Shown here: positions 9,722-18,985 of the stretch, one piece after another | Layout: each line of letters opens with the position of its first letter | Position numbering within the stretch: position 1 is the first letter of the stretch | Assembly: GCF_016650095.1 (NCBI RefSeq) | Contig: NZ_JAENWL010000002.1 | Location: forward strand, 1 to 49,155 | Length of the DNA stretch: 49,155 bases | Origin: Clostridium sp. | GTDB taxonomy: Bacteria; Bacillota; Clostridia; Clostridiales; Clostridiaceae | Direction of reading: 5' to 3' | Notes under the pieces: model-generated | What the model saw: only the letters and a program-made list of their open reading frames with translations | What the model was told of the DNA's origin: nothing | Database searches by the model: none | Position numbers and translations under genes: made by a program

Positions 9722-10870
9722 TTAATTTTTGATTTTTAAGTTTGCTCCAATAACCGCTGTGTACACTTCCATGAGCTTTTTGGAAACATACTCAGGTGAA
9801 AATTTTTGTTTTATATCTGCAGATATCTCCCGCCTATCAAATTCAATGCTGTTTTTGTACATATACTTCATCACACTTACTAGTGCCTCAAGATCATCAA
9901 CTGGGATCATACGTCCATTCTTTTCATTAACAAATACCTCTGGGCCACCACACTTAGTAGCTATGACGGGAACCCCTGATGCTAATGCTTCAATATAAGC
10001 CACACCAAAGGTTTCAGCACGTGAAGCTAAGACAAAACAATCGCTACTCTTTAGTTTCTCTTTTATAACTGTCCTCGCACAAACCCCCATAAGCACAATT
10101 CTGCCCTCTAAGTGGTACTTCTTTATAATACTTTCCATTTTAGACCTTTCAACACCTTCTCCAAATATGGTCAATGTAACATCTGGAAAATCACAAAAAG
10201 CTATAGAAAATGCTTCAATAGTCAAATCCATCCTTTTCCCATAAACTAAATTTCCTATTGATACAAAGTTAAATGTTTTTCTTTTCCCTGCTGTTGTATA
10301 CGTAAATAAGTCTGTATCAACAATATTAGGAACATAAAGCGCTTTTATATTAAATTTTTCCTTTATGACATTTACTAATGTTGGACTTACTCCAATGACA
10401 ACATCTGCCTGTACATATAATGATTTTGCAATGTTAAATAGTGGTTTCTCTATTACAGGCTTCATTATAAGCGATGAGTGTTCAGTTATAACAAGAGGTA
10501 CATTAATTTGTTGCTTCAGTGTCAAAGCTACATAACCTATATCAGTGAAATGTGCATGTAACATATCTGGTTTTCCCAATTCTTTTAATATAAGTTTATA
10601 CAGAATGCTCAGACTTATACTAGTCACTTTGTGCAAAATTGCTTCCGGTAGTCTACCACCTGGAATGTTTATTACATAAACATTAACGCCATCTACTTCA
10701 TGCCGCTGCACACCCCATTTACGCCACCGTCTTATGGACCTAACATCAACTGCAGCAAAAACCACTTTGCAACCTGCTTTAGCTAGAGCTTTAGCCTGGT
10801 CAAATTCAAATATACCGTTCATCTTATATTTATTTGTCGGATATCCACGTGATATGATCATGACATACAT
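9722..10870 (-). CDS. Glycosyltransferase, GT4-type
   Basis: 'MLHAHFTDIGYVALTL', 'LVITEHSS', 'VSIGNLVYGKRMDLTIEAFSIA', 'ASRAETFGVAYIEALASGVPVIATKCGGPEVFV'. Confidence 0.92.
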   Translation of the reverse strand: MYVMIISRGYPTNKYKMNGIFEFDQAKALAKAGCKVVFAAVDVRSIRRWRKWGVQRHEVDGVNVYVINIPGGRLPEAILHKVTSISLSILYKLILKELGKPDMLHAHFTDIGYVALTLKQQINVPLVITEHSSLIMKPVIEKPLFNIAKSLYVQADVVIGVSPTLVNVIKEKFNIKALYVPNIVDTDLFTYTTAGKRKTFNFVSIGNLVYGKRMDLTIEAFSIAFCDFPDVTLTIFGEGVERSKMESIIKKYHLEGRIVLMGVCARTVIKEKLKSSDCFVLASRAETFGVAYIEALASGVPVIATKCGGPEVFVNEKNGRMIPVDDLEALVSVMKYMYKNSIEFDRREISADIKQKFSPEYVSKKLMEVYTAVIGANLKIKN

Positions 10871-10941
10871 TAAATTATGCTCCTCTCATATTGGATCTAT
10901 GTCAATAGTATAGACAAAAATCCACTATCCCATCTTATTTT

Positions 10942-12384
10942 TTATATATCATCCACATTAATTTTCTCAATTAAAGAACCTTCTTTATTTTTAAGTTCTA
11001 CAATTGTAAATATCAGCCATATAATTAATGTTCCTGTAATTACACCTTTATGATCAAATTCAATTCCTGTTAGCACAGAATAAATCATATATATTATAAT
11101 TGATGTAAAAACGCCTCTATTTTCATCGTAATTTTGAAAAATAACCTTTATTCTATTTATAATTATAATAAAGAATAAAATAGAACATACAAATCCAAAC
11201 TCTACCGCAATTTGAAGCCACAAATTATGTGCGTTTTCCATAGCATAATTTGCAATAGGTGCCTTTATTCTAAACGATTGTGGAAAGGTTAAGTATGCAT
11301 CCATAGCAAATTTTTTATATAAGTCAGCGAAAGTTGCACCGCCTGCACCAAATGGATATTTAATTACGATTTTGATACTTGCAACAATTGCTTGTAATCT
11401 TGCCATCATTGACTCATTTTTGAAAAAAGCAGCATTTATTTCACCTCTATGTAGTATAAATACAACGAGCCACCTTGATGAAAGTAAAAAAGCTATTCCT
11501 AAGAAATATACAATTTTCTTATATTTTTGACTTATTAACATAATAAAAGTCACTATAAGAAATGAAATCCACGCGCCTCTACTAAATGTAATAGTTAATG
11601 ACACCATATATATAAGTAAAGAACCATATACAAATGTTTTCTCTTTTTTATTAAGTTTTCTATATAAAATTAATTCTAAAACTAATGGTACAACCAGAAG
11701 TAATATGCCTGCAAATATATTTACATTATGATATCCAAAAGTTATAAGATTTCTATGAATCCTAATTTCTCCTAATGACAAATGGTTCATAAATACTTGT
11801 GTAAATCCATAAAAGCATGTTAAATCTAAACTTAATATCAGTGCATAGTAAATGTTTTTTATATCAACATTTTTAAAATTAACTAAAGTGGTTAACATAA
11901 ACATAACAGGAACTAAAACAGATATAAATGTGCTGCTTAAGCTTGTCATTATATGCTCTGAGAATATATTGCTATTAATTGCTAATAAAACAAAAATCAG
12001 AATCATAATTAAAAATTTGCTACTAAGTGATTCTTTATTATACAATTTTTCTTTAACAAATTTACCGATTTTCTTTATATTTAATATAAACATTATAGTA
12101 ATGTAAATACTTTCGTAGGATACTTTTATAAATAATATATCGAAATAAACAATCTTTCTAGCCGTAACAAATATTGGCAAACACAGAATAAATAAAAATA
12201 TAGATTTTTTCATATCATAAAATGCACAATATAATGCAAGCAATAGCATTACAGTCGCAATTGACGCCATTCCAGAATCTTTTATACCAATTTTTTTTAC
12301 TAAAAACATAAAAACAACTATAGCTACTATAATCATGCTACATAAAAGTATATAATTTTTCTTTAAATTTTCTTTAATATTCAT
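10942..12384 (-). CDS. O-antigen ligase/Wzy polymerase-like membrane protein (copy 2)
   Basis: Polytopic; 'YPFGAGGATFADLYKKFAMD...NYAMENAHNLWLQIAVEFGFV' matches the Wzy_C-type loop; 'FSRGAWISFLI'. Confidence 0.83.
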   Translation of the reverse strand: MNIKENLKKNYILLCSMIIVAIVVFMFLVKKIGIKDSGMASIATVMLLLALYCAFYDMKKSIFLFILCLPIFVTARKIVYFDILFIKVSYESIYITIMFILNIKKIGKFVKEKLYNKESLSSKFLIMILIFVLLAINSNIFSEHIMTSLSSTFISVLVPVMFMLTTLVNFKNVDIKNIYYALILSLDLTCFYGFTQVFMNHLSLGEIRIHRNLITFGYHNVNIFAGILLLVVPLVLELILYRKLNKKEKTFVYGSLLIYMVSLTITFSRGAWISFLIVTFIMLISQKYKKIVYFLGIAFLLSSRWLVVFILHRGEINAAFFKNESMMARLQAIVASIKIVIKYPFGAGGATFADLYKKFAMDAYLTFPQSFRIKAPIANYAMENAHNLWLQIAVEFGFVCSILFFIIIINRIKVIFQNYDENRGVFTSIIIYMIYSVLTGIEFDHKGVITGTLIIWLIFTIVELKNKEGSLIEKINVDDI

Positions 12385-12419
12385 AATTTCTCCTTACGTC
12401 TTAAACTTCTTAAACACAA

Positions 12420-13772
12420 TTATTTTTCCATAAATTTACTAACATCTAAAGAATAATTATCTACCATAGTTTTGGTATACCCTTCAAAATTCTTGTTGAG
12501 TTTCTTTATAACATCTTCTACCTTTTGCTGCCCACTAATAGCATCGTAGAATAATTGTTTTGTAACTCCTTGATCGTAATTTATGGAAATACTAGCATCA
12601 AATAGCTCGTTTTTAAAATTAGCCTTATTGTTATATTCTTTATATATATCATTTTTTTGAATAGCGTTTTCCATGAAAATTGGAAGTGCTTTATTAGAAG
12701 CTAATAATTGGTTATTTATTTCTTTATCTAAAAATAAATCAAAAACTTTTTTGATAGCTTCTTTGTTCTTATCTGCATTGTCTACATTTTTATTTACTAC
12801 AAGAGCAGTAGAATTCTCTGTAAAATAATAATTTTGTGAATCTTTTATATCTATCTTCGGTAGTTCAGATATACCAATAGAAAAATTAAGAGGCATAATA
12901 TTATCAAAATAGTTCTTGTCTTCAAAAGTACTGATGATCATAGCTGTCTTTTGCGCCGCAAAATCTCTTCTTAAGTCTAATCTGTTATTATTCATAAAAT
13001 CTTTATCTATTAAACCTAATGAATACATCTTACTATAAATGTTTAAAATATCCTTTGAATAGTCAAAATTATACTTTCCATTTTTATAATCCCAAAAAGT
13101 TGTATAAATACTTCCTTTATTTACACTCATTTCACCAATAGAAGTTTTGAGTTCTCCATAAGTACAAGCAGGAAATTCAAAAGGTATAACATTTGGATAA
13201 GCTTTTTTGATTTTTATTGCATAATCTAAAACTTCATCAAATGTTTTAGGTTGTGATTCTGGATCTATTCCCGCCCCTTTTAACATTTCTTTGTTCCATA
13301 CAAACTTAACATTATTACCTAATATTTTTACCCCCATTGGTTTTTTCTCATAATATAACAAATTTTCTTTACCAATTTTATCGATATCTAATCCGAACTG
13401 TTCCATATCCATTAAGCTCTCATATCTATATAATTCATAATATCCATATTGAAAAATATCGGGTTTATCCGTTGAAGCTAAAGCAGTTCTTAATAAATTA
13501 AAGTAGTCATCATTTTCCATTCTAAAAGCTATATAGATATTATCTTTATTTTCTTCATTATATCTTTCTATCTGATTTATTCTAGCCTCTGCCTCAGGCG
13601 AGTTTTTTAACCAAACACTTACTACATATTTACCTTTAGTTAAATCATTTTCATCCATTATTTTAGCTTCTTGTACTAATTTAAATCTATATGCATATGA
13701 CATTGCTACAAAAACTATCACAAGTAGTATATAGACTTTATACTTTAAAGGAAATTTCTTCAAAAATATCAT
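12420..13772 (-). CDS. Extracellular solute-binding-like protein (family 1 style), N-terminally membrane-anchored, no lipobox seen
   Basis: One N-terminal hydrophobic helix ('VYILLVIVFVAMSYAY'); then 'KPDIFQYGYYELYRYESLMDME', 'KFVWNKEMLKGAGIDPESQPKTFDEVLDYAIKIKKAYPNVIPFEFP', 'NSTALVVNKNVDNADKNKEAIKKVFDLFLDKEI', typical of SBP_bac_1. No Cys at a lipobox position. Confidence 0.78.
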   Translation of the reverse strand: MIFLKKFPLKYKVYILLVIVFVAMSYAYRFKLVQEAKIMDENDLTKGKYVVSVWLKNSPEAEARINQIERYNEENKDNIYIAFRMENDDYFNLLRTALASTDKPDIFQYGYYELYRYESLMDMEQFGLDIDKIGKENLLYYEKKPMGVKILGNNVKFVWNKEMLKGAGIDPESQPKTFDEVLDYAIKIKKAYPNVIPFEFPACTYGELKTSIGEMSVNKGSIYTTFWDYKNGKYNFDYSKDILNIYSKMYSLGLIDKDFMNNNRLDLRRDFAAQKTAMIISTFEDKNYFDNIMPLNFSIGISELPKIDIKDSQNYYFTENSTALVVNKNVDNADKNKEAIKKVFDLFLDKEINNQLLASNKALPIFMENAIQKNDIYKEYNNKANFKNELFDASISINYDQGVTKQLFYDAISGQQKVEDVIKKLNKNFEGYTKTMVDNYSLDVSKFMEK

Positions 13773-13821
13773 CCTCTTTCTTATTTTAAATCATCACTTA
13801 CAGTGATGCACTATTTACGTA

Positions 13822-15360
13822 TTATCTTTTTTTTAGTGCTTTAAAAGATAATATAAACTCCAACTCCTTAACCTTCAAAATTGCGAGGGAAAGTGTATAG
13901 CATATAGCCCCTATTACAGTGACTATAAGTATTTTTGCTGCTAATAAAACAGTACTGTCTCTAGGAATAATTATATTTACACCTTTGTTCGATATTGTTA
14001 CTACTATCATCATAAAAATGCCCGCAATTAGCGATTTAATAAATACCGTTTCAATTTTTCTAAATTTAATATTTTTCAACTTAAATTTAAGTTCTACAGC
14101 CATAATTATTGCCATAATAGTTACCGAAATTGTACTTGCAAGCGCCAAACCAACAACTCCATATTTAGGTGCTAATAATACTATTAATATAATATTTAAA
14201 ATTATTAAAACGAATCCATTAATCATTGGAGTTACAGTATTTCTTGTAGAATAAAATACTTTACTTAAAATATCGATTAATGAATATCCCAAACCTGAAA
14301 AGGCTAAATATTTCAAACATAATGCTGTACTTACGGTTGCAGCGGTATCAAACTTTCCATGCCCCAGTGTTAATTTTACTATTGGTGTACTTAATGCTGC
14401 GAGTCCGAATACAAGGGGCACGGCAATAAGAATTACTACATTTACAGATTTGATAAATAAATTTTTAAAACCCTCGTGGTCATTTTGTGCAAATCTCTCC
14501 GTAAGCATAGGATAAAATACTGTTGTTATCGATACAATAAAAACTTGACTTATTAAGGTACTTAGCTTGCTTGCGTAATCTACAACAGATATACTACCGG
14601 CCCCCAGTCTTGATGCATAATCACTAGCCACTATTACATTTATTTGATTTACTGCGGTGCTTATCAAAGTAGGTATTGCAAGCTTAAGCATTCCCCTTAC
14701 ATTTTCATCTTTTAAATTAATATACATTTTATATTTATAGTTTGGCATAAATGGTCTCTGTATCATCATTTGTGCAACAGAGCTTATAAGAAACGCAATT
14801 ACTGCTGCAATAATACCATACTTGTAGAACACTAAAATCCCCACAATAACCACAATACTTGAAACTATTCCAGTAAGTGCAGGTTGAAGAAATATACCAT
14901 AGGATTGTAAATATCCTGTATATAACCCACTTAACGCAAGGAAAATAATAGATGGCATAGCTATTTTGGTCATAAACACAGTTTTAGCTATTGCCTCACT
15001 ATTAAATCCACTAGCCATTGTTTGTGTTAGTTCTGTTGAGAAAACTATTCCCAGTAAAGTCAAAATAAAACATAATACAAAAAGAATATTCAAGATATTA
15101 TTAAAGAATTCATTAGCTTCCTTAATATCATCCTTTACTTTTGAAAAAGCGGGTATAAAACTGGTGGTAAGGGCTGCACCTACACATCCATAAAATATAT
15201 AGGGTATACGTGTTGCTGTTTTAAATATATCAGATTCTATACTTGCTCCAAACTGAGCTGCAATTATAAACTCTCTAACAGTACCTATCAATTTGCTCAG
15301 AATAAGGATCATAGCAATCATGGCACTATATTTAGCTACATTTTTTATCTTAGTACTCAT
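13822..15360 (-). CDS. MurJ/MviN-family lipid-linked oligosaccharide flippase (copy 2)
   Basis: 'KYSAMIAMILILSKLIGTVREFIIAAQFGASIESDIFKTATRIPY', 'SFIPAFSKV', 'DILSKVFYSTRNTVTPM'. ATG directly abuts the stop of the downstream gene's reading frame. Confidence 0.9.
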   Translation of the reverse strand: MSTKIKNVAKYSAMIAMILILSKLIGTVREFIIAAQFGASIESDIFKTATRIPYIFYGCVGAALTTSFIPAFSKVKDDIKEANEFFNNILNILFVLCFILTLLGIVFSTELTQTMASGFNSEAIAKTVFMTKIAMPSIIFLALSGLYTGYLQSYGIFLQPALTGIVSSIVVIVGILVFYKYGIIAAVIAFLISSVAQMMIQRPFMPNYKYKMYINLKDENVRGMLKLAIPTLISTAVNQINVIVASDYASRLGAGSISVVDYASKLSTLISQVFIVSITTVFYPMLTERFAQNDHEGFKNLFIKSVNVVILIAVPLVFGLAALSTPIVKLTLGHGKFDTAATVSTALCLKYLAFSGLGYSLIDILSKVFYSTRNTVTPMINGFVLIILNIILIVLLAPKYGVVGLALASTISVTIMAIIMAVELKFKLKNIKFRKIETVFIKSLIAGIFMMIVVTISNKGVNIIIPRDSTVLLAAKILIVTVIGAICYTLSLAILKVKELEFILSFKALKKR

Positions 15361-16755
15361 TTAATTTACCTCACTATCAGCTCTCAAAATCTGAAAGAAC
15401 TGCTCCAATTGTTCCTTTTGTTTTTCATATCTAGCAGTTAAATCTTTAGCTAGCACAAATCTTCCACCTTTTTCATTTACATAATCTAGTATTTTCTCAT
15501 ACATTACTTTATATTCATTATCATAAATTACTCTTTGATGCCATAATACAGACGAAGTTCCTCCATAAAGTATTACCTCATCTATAATTTTCTTAATGCT
15601 ATACCATTTATCCTCAAAGGTAATTTGTCTTTCCATAATTATACCATCCATTATCACTAGCGGAACCTCAAAAATTGGTATTATTGCATCACTATCTATA
15701 TTATAGGGTATAAATGCTTGTGTGGTACTCGCTCTAAATCCATTTATATCTGAGTATCCTAAAGTAGAGTCACACTGTATACCTGAGTTATTTAACACTT
15801 CCCAGGTAACCGGAACATTAAATCTAAGCCAATGATTTTTGCCACTTATTATTTTAGTATTAGTAAAATTTTCTATAAATACAATTTCATCCTTAATCTT
15901 TTTCTCGTCATTATATGAAAAAAAGTTAACATGTAACCCTATATCAAAGTGAGGGTCATTTATAAGCAATCCTATCTCTTTTTTTATACTGCTCAATTCA
16001 TACCTTTTACCTAGTCTATGCTTCATTCCTACAATAAAATAAAACTCTGATTTTGCATTTTTTTGTTTTTCAATTTTTATATAGTTTTTTATTTGCAAAT
16101 GTCTATTATACAATATGTCAAATATTAGTGTTTTAGCGTTTTTAATGAAGGGAGCTTTTCTTAATAACATTTGTTTGCAATTATGTAATAGTACATATCT
16201 GTTTTTACTGTTAATATTGTCCACGTCATGATTTAGGAATATTTCAAATTGTCTTTTCTTTAACCTCAAATCCTCATTGAAATACTTGATAGCTTCATAT
16301 AGTATATGTGAATTAACATCAAAAAAAGGTATATCTATCTTTTCTACTCTATTACTATACTTACCAATAAATCTTTCCATTGAATCTTTTTTAGGTATTT
16401 CATACTCTTCTTTGCAAGATAATAAATAAAATGATAACATTATTATATCAAAGGTAAATGTAACGTTGCCATCATTTATATAAAAGGGCATTTCTATATT
16501 GTCTTTAAAAGACATGAATGTTTTACTCATGTATTTATAGAAAAATATTTTTTTTTCATCGGAACAAATTCTCTCATAAGGTATATATATATTTCCTGAT
16601 TGTTTAGGTTTAATTCCATAATATATATTCACACTATTGTCTAATGACTTAAATGAAACTTTTATCTCTTCATCATAATCTTTTGTAATATAATATATTG
16701 TATATAAAATTTTACGACTATCTTTATTTTCTTTATCTATTATAAAATTTATCAT
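15361..16755 (-). CDS. Polysaccharide deacetylase-like protein
   Basis: 'FEIFLNHDVDNINSKNRY', 'DPHFDIGLHVNFFSYNDEKKIKDEI', 'LWHQRVIYDNEYKVMYEKILDYVNEKGGRFVLAKDL' resemble NodB-type deacetylase-like proteins with an N-terminal extension. Confidence 0.7.
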   Translation of the reverse strand: MINFIIDKENKDSRKILYTIYYITKDYDEEIKVSFKSLDNSVNIYYGIKPKQSGNIYIPYERICSDEKKIFFYKYMSKTFMSFKDNIEMPFYINDGNVTFTFDIIMLSFYLLSCKEEYEIPKKDSMERFIGKYSNRVEKIDIPFFDVNSHILYEAIKYFNEDLRLKKRQFEIFLNHDVDNINSKNRYVLLHNCKQMLLRKAPFIKNAKTLIFDILYNRHLQIKNYIKIEKQKNAKSEFYFIVGMKHRLGKRYELSSIKKEIGLLINDPHFDIGLHVNFFSYNDEKKIKDEIVFIENFTNTKIISGKNHWLRFNVPVTWEVLNNSGIQCDSTLGYSDINGFRASTTQAFIPYNIDSDAIIPIFEVPLVIMDGIIMERQITFEDKWYSIKKIIDEVILYGGTSSVLWHQRVIYDNEYKVMYEKILDYVNEKGGRFVLAKDLTARYEKQKEQLEQFFQILRADSEVN

Positions 16756-16758
16756 ACT

Positions 16759-17757
16759 TTACACCTTTAGAACTTTTCTTATAATATTTTTATTTTTCCG
16801 GAGTAATTTATAAGTTACGGCAAATATAAAACTACTTTTGTTCACATTATGTATTATCTTTTGGTAACCACCAAATTTTCTAAAATATTTTTCTATGTTT
16901 TTTATACTAGAACCCTCAAAATCAAATCCTTTTGAAACTTGCGCAGCAAACTTAATGCTTTCCCATAATAATAGGGTTTGCACACCACTTTTTCTATATA
17001 TAGGGTCACTTCCCCCAATAAGATAATAAGCACATTTTGAGTCATACACTATATAATTAGCTGCTAAAATATTATTATTATCATCTATTCCGAAAAGTAT
17101 CTTCCTGCAGTTTTTTGCTTTCAACTTCTCATCCATATTCCTTAAAAATTCGAAAGAGTATGGCATCTCCATACCTTGCCTTTTAAAGGTTTTTTTATTT
17201 ATCTCATAAAATTGCTCTATGCTTAGGTCTGATACTACTTTTATATTGTTTTTCACTGCTTTATTTATTGAATATTTCACATCATATTGGAAATTCGAAT
17301 ATATTTTATCTAAATCTTGTAAATCTTCAATTACATATGTATAACTAATAGCTGTGCTATATCCTTCCCAAATAAAAGGTAAAAAGTTTGTAAAATTGTA
17401 ACTAAAGTTATAATCAAACAGCCTACAGTGCTGTAGTTTTTCAATAAGTGATACTATTATTGATGTTTCTTTTGATAGCACCGTTGAATACTTAGCTTTA
17501 CTAGAGGATTTAGGTAATAAAATACCTAATTGTGGGGTTAATTTAGGATTTCTATATAACTCACCACGTGTATATGGTAAAGCAATACCGCCAATAAATT
17601 GATTGTTTTCTTCAACAACTAAAATCTTAAACTGAACACAAACAGCTTTTAACCATTGTATTTTACTAAATAAAGTTCCTTGAGGAGACTCATCCACAAA
17701 GTTATCCCATTTATAAAATTCTTCTTCATTGATATATCTGACACTAAAATTAGCCAT
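16759..17757 (-). CDS. FemAB-like / GNAT-superfamily acyl- or aminoacyltransferase
   Basis: 'WDNFVDESPQGTLFSKIQWLKAV', 'VKYSINKAVKNNIKVV', 'AYYLIGGSDPIYRKSGVQTLLLWESIKFA...KGFDFEGSSIKNIEKYFRKFGG' is typical of the FemAB/peptidoglycan-bridge-like fold. Confidence 0.8.
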   Translation of the reverse strand: MANFSVRYINEEEFYKWDNFVDESPQGTLFSKIQWLKAVCVQFKILVVEENNQFIGGIALPYTRGELYRNPKLTPQLGILLPKSSSKAKYSTVLSKETSIIVSLIEKLQHCRLFDYNFSYNFTNFLPFIWEGYSTAISYTYVIEDLQDLDKIYSNFQYDVKYSINKAVKNNIKVVSDLSIEQFYEINKKTFKRQGMEMPYSFEFLRNMDEKLKAKNCRKILFGIDDNNNILAANYIVYDSKCAYYLIGGSDPIYRKSGVQTLLLWESIKFAAQVSKGFDFEGSSIKNIEKYFRKFGGYQKIIHNVNKSSFIFAVTYKLLRKNKNIIRKVLKV

Positions 17758-17825
17758 TTTATTCACTCCATGTATTATTTTCCATACGGAAATTTAGAAA
17801 TAGTAACTCCAAAACAATACTTCAA

Positions 17826-18965
17826 TTATTTTTTCTTATTATTATCTTGGAGAATGTCTTTATATAAGTTAATTAAATTTATTTTTTCAGTTTCCCAAGA
17901 AAACGTAGTTTCAACTATCTTTCTATTATTTAATCCCATCTGCTTTGTATTCTCAATATTTTTTACTAAATCTTTCACTTTTTCTGCAATTTCTTCAGGT
18001 TTCTTAGGGTTTACAAATATAGCACTTTTCGCAAATACAACCATCCAATAGGGGAAATCAGACATCAAAATTGGAATTCCACATGCCATATATTCAAATG
18101 CTTTTACTGGTGAACTTTTTATATGATTAAGAGTTGGATAGAGTGTACAAAGTCCTAAATCCACACTTTTCATGTATGAATAAACTTCATTTACTGGCTT
18201 AAAACCTAGATATTTTGTATATCTCCATCCTTCTAGTCTCTCACATTCACTTTTATATTCAGGATCATCCCACTTACCTAAAATCAATAATTCTACTTCC
18301 CCATTTAAATAATTAACTGCTTGTATCAATTCCCTTATACCTCTTATTTCAGTAAGTCCTCCTGCATAAAGCATAGTAAATTTTTCGCGTTCTACTGCTA
18401 ACTGCTTGCTTTCATCTATTATAGCCATAGACGGTAAATTCCTTAATAACATAGTTCTTTTATTCATATTAAATTTCTCAACTATATCCATAGTAACGGT
18501 TACCACACCATCAAAATATCTACAAATCCATTTTTCAAAAGCATTAAATAATTTAGATACTATCCTTCTAAAAAAAAGGTTGCCAAGCCAATCTTTATTC
18601 AAAATTTGTGCTGGTACATCCTCATGTACATCATATATTACTTTTTTTCCTAATAATTTTAATCTAAGTCCTAAAAAAAGTATTTCTGGATCATGAAAAT
18701 GATATACCTCAGCGTTTACTTCTTTTGCTTTTTTAAACGCAATTCTATTTTTAAATACAAATCTATATAAACGACCACATTTCTCTGGAAGTGGAATAAT
18801 ATGAACGCCATCTATATCTTCTTCCTTGCCATGAGTGGCTATTAAATATACATCATATCCTTCTGTTGCAAGTGTTTTACATTCTTTGTGAAAAATTCTA
18901 ACATCAGCTGATGAATGAACTGTAGTAATATGACATACTTTTATAGCCATACTTAAATCCTCCAT
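17826..18965 (-). CDS. Glycosyltransferase, GT4-type
   Basis: 'VCHITTVHSSADVRIFHKECKTLATEGYDVYLIATHGKE', 'VYHFHDPEILFLGLRLKLLGKKVIYDVHEDVPAQIL', 'SSPVKAFEYMACGIPILMSDFPYW'. Confidence 0.92.
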   Translation of the reverse strand: MEDLSMAIKVCHITTVHSSADVRIFHKECKTLATEGYDVYLIATHGKEEDIDGVHIIPLPEKCGRLYRFVFKNRIAFKKAKEVNAEVYHFHDPEILFLGLRLKLLGKKVIYDVHEDVPAQILNKDWLGNLFFRRIVSKLFNAFEKWICRYFDGVVTVTMDIVEKFNMNKRTMLLRNLPSMAIIDESKQLAVEREKFTMLYAGGLTEIRGIRELIQAVNYLNGEVELLILGKWDDPEYKSECERLEGWRYTKYLGFKPVNEVYSYMKSVDLGLCTLYPTLNHIKSSPVKAFEYMACGIPILMSDFPYWMVVFAKSAIFVNPKKPEEIAEKVKDLVKNIENTKQMGLNNRKIVETTFSWETEKINLINLYKDILQDNNKKK

Positions 18966-18985
18966 AATCCTTTAATAAAACCCTA

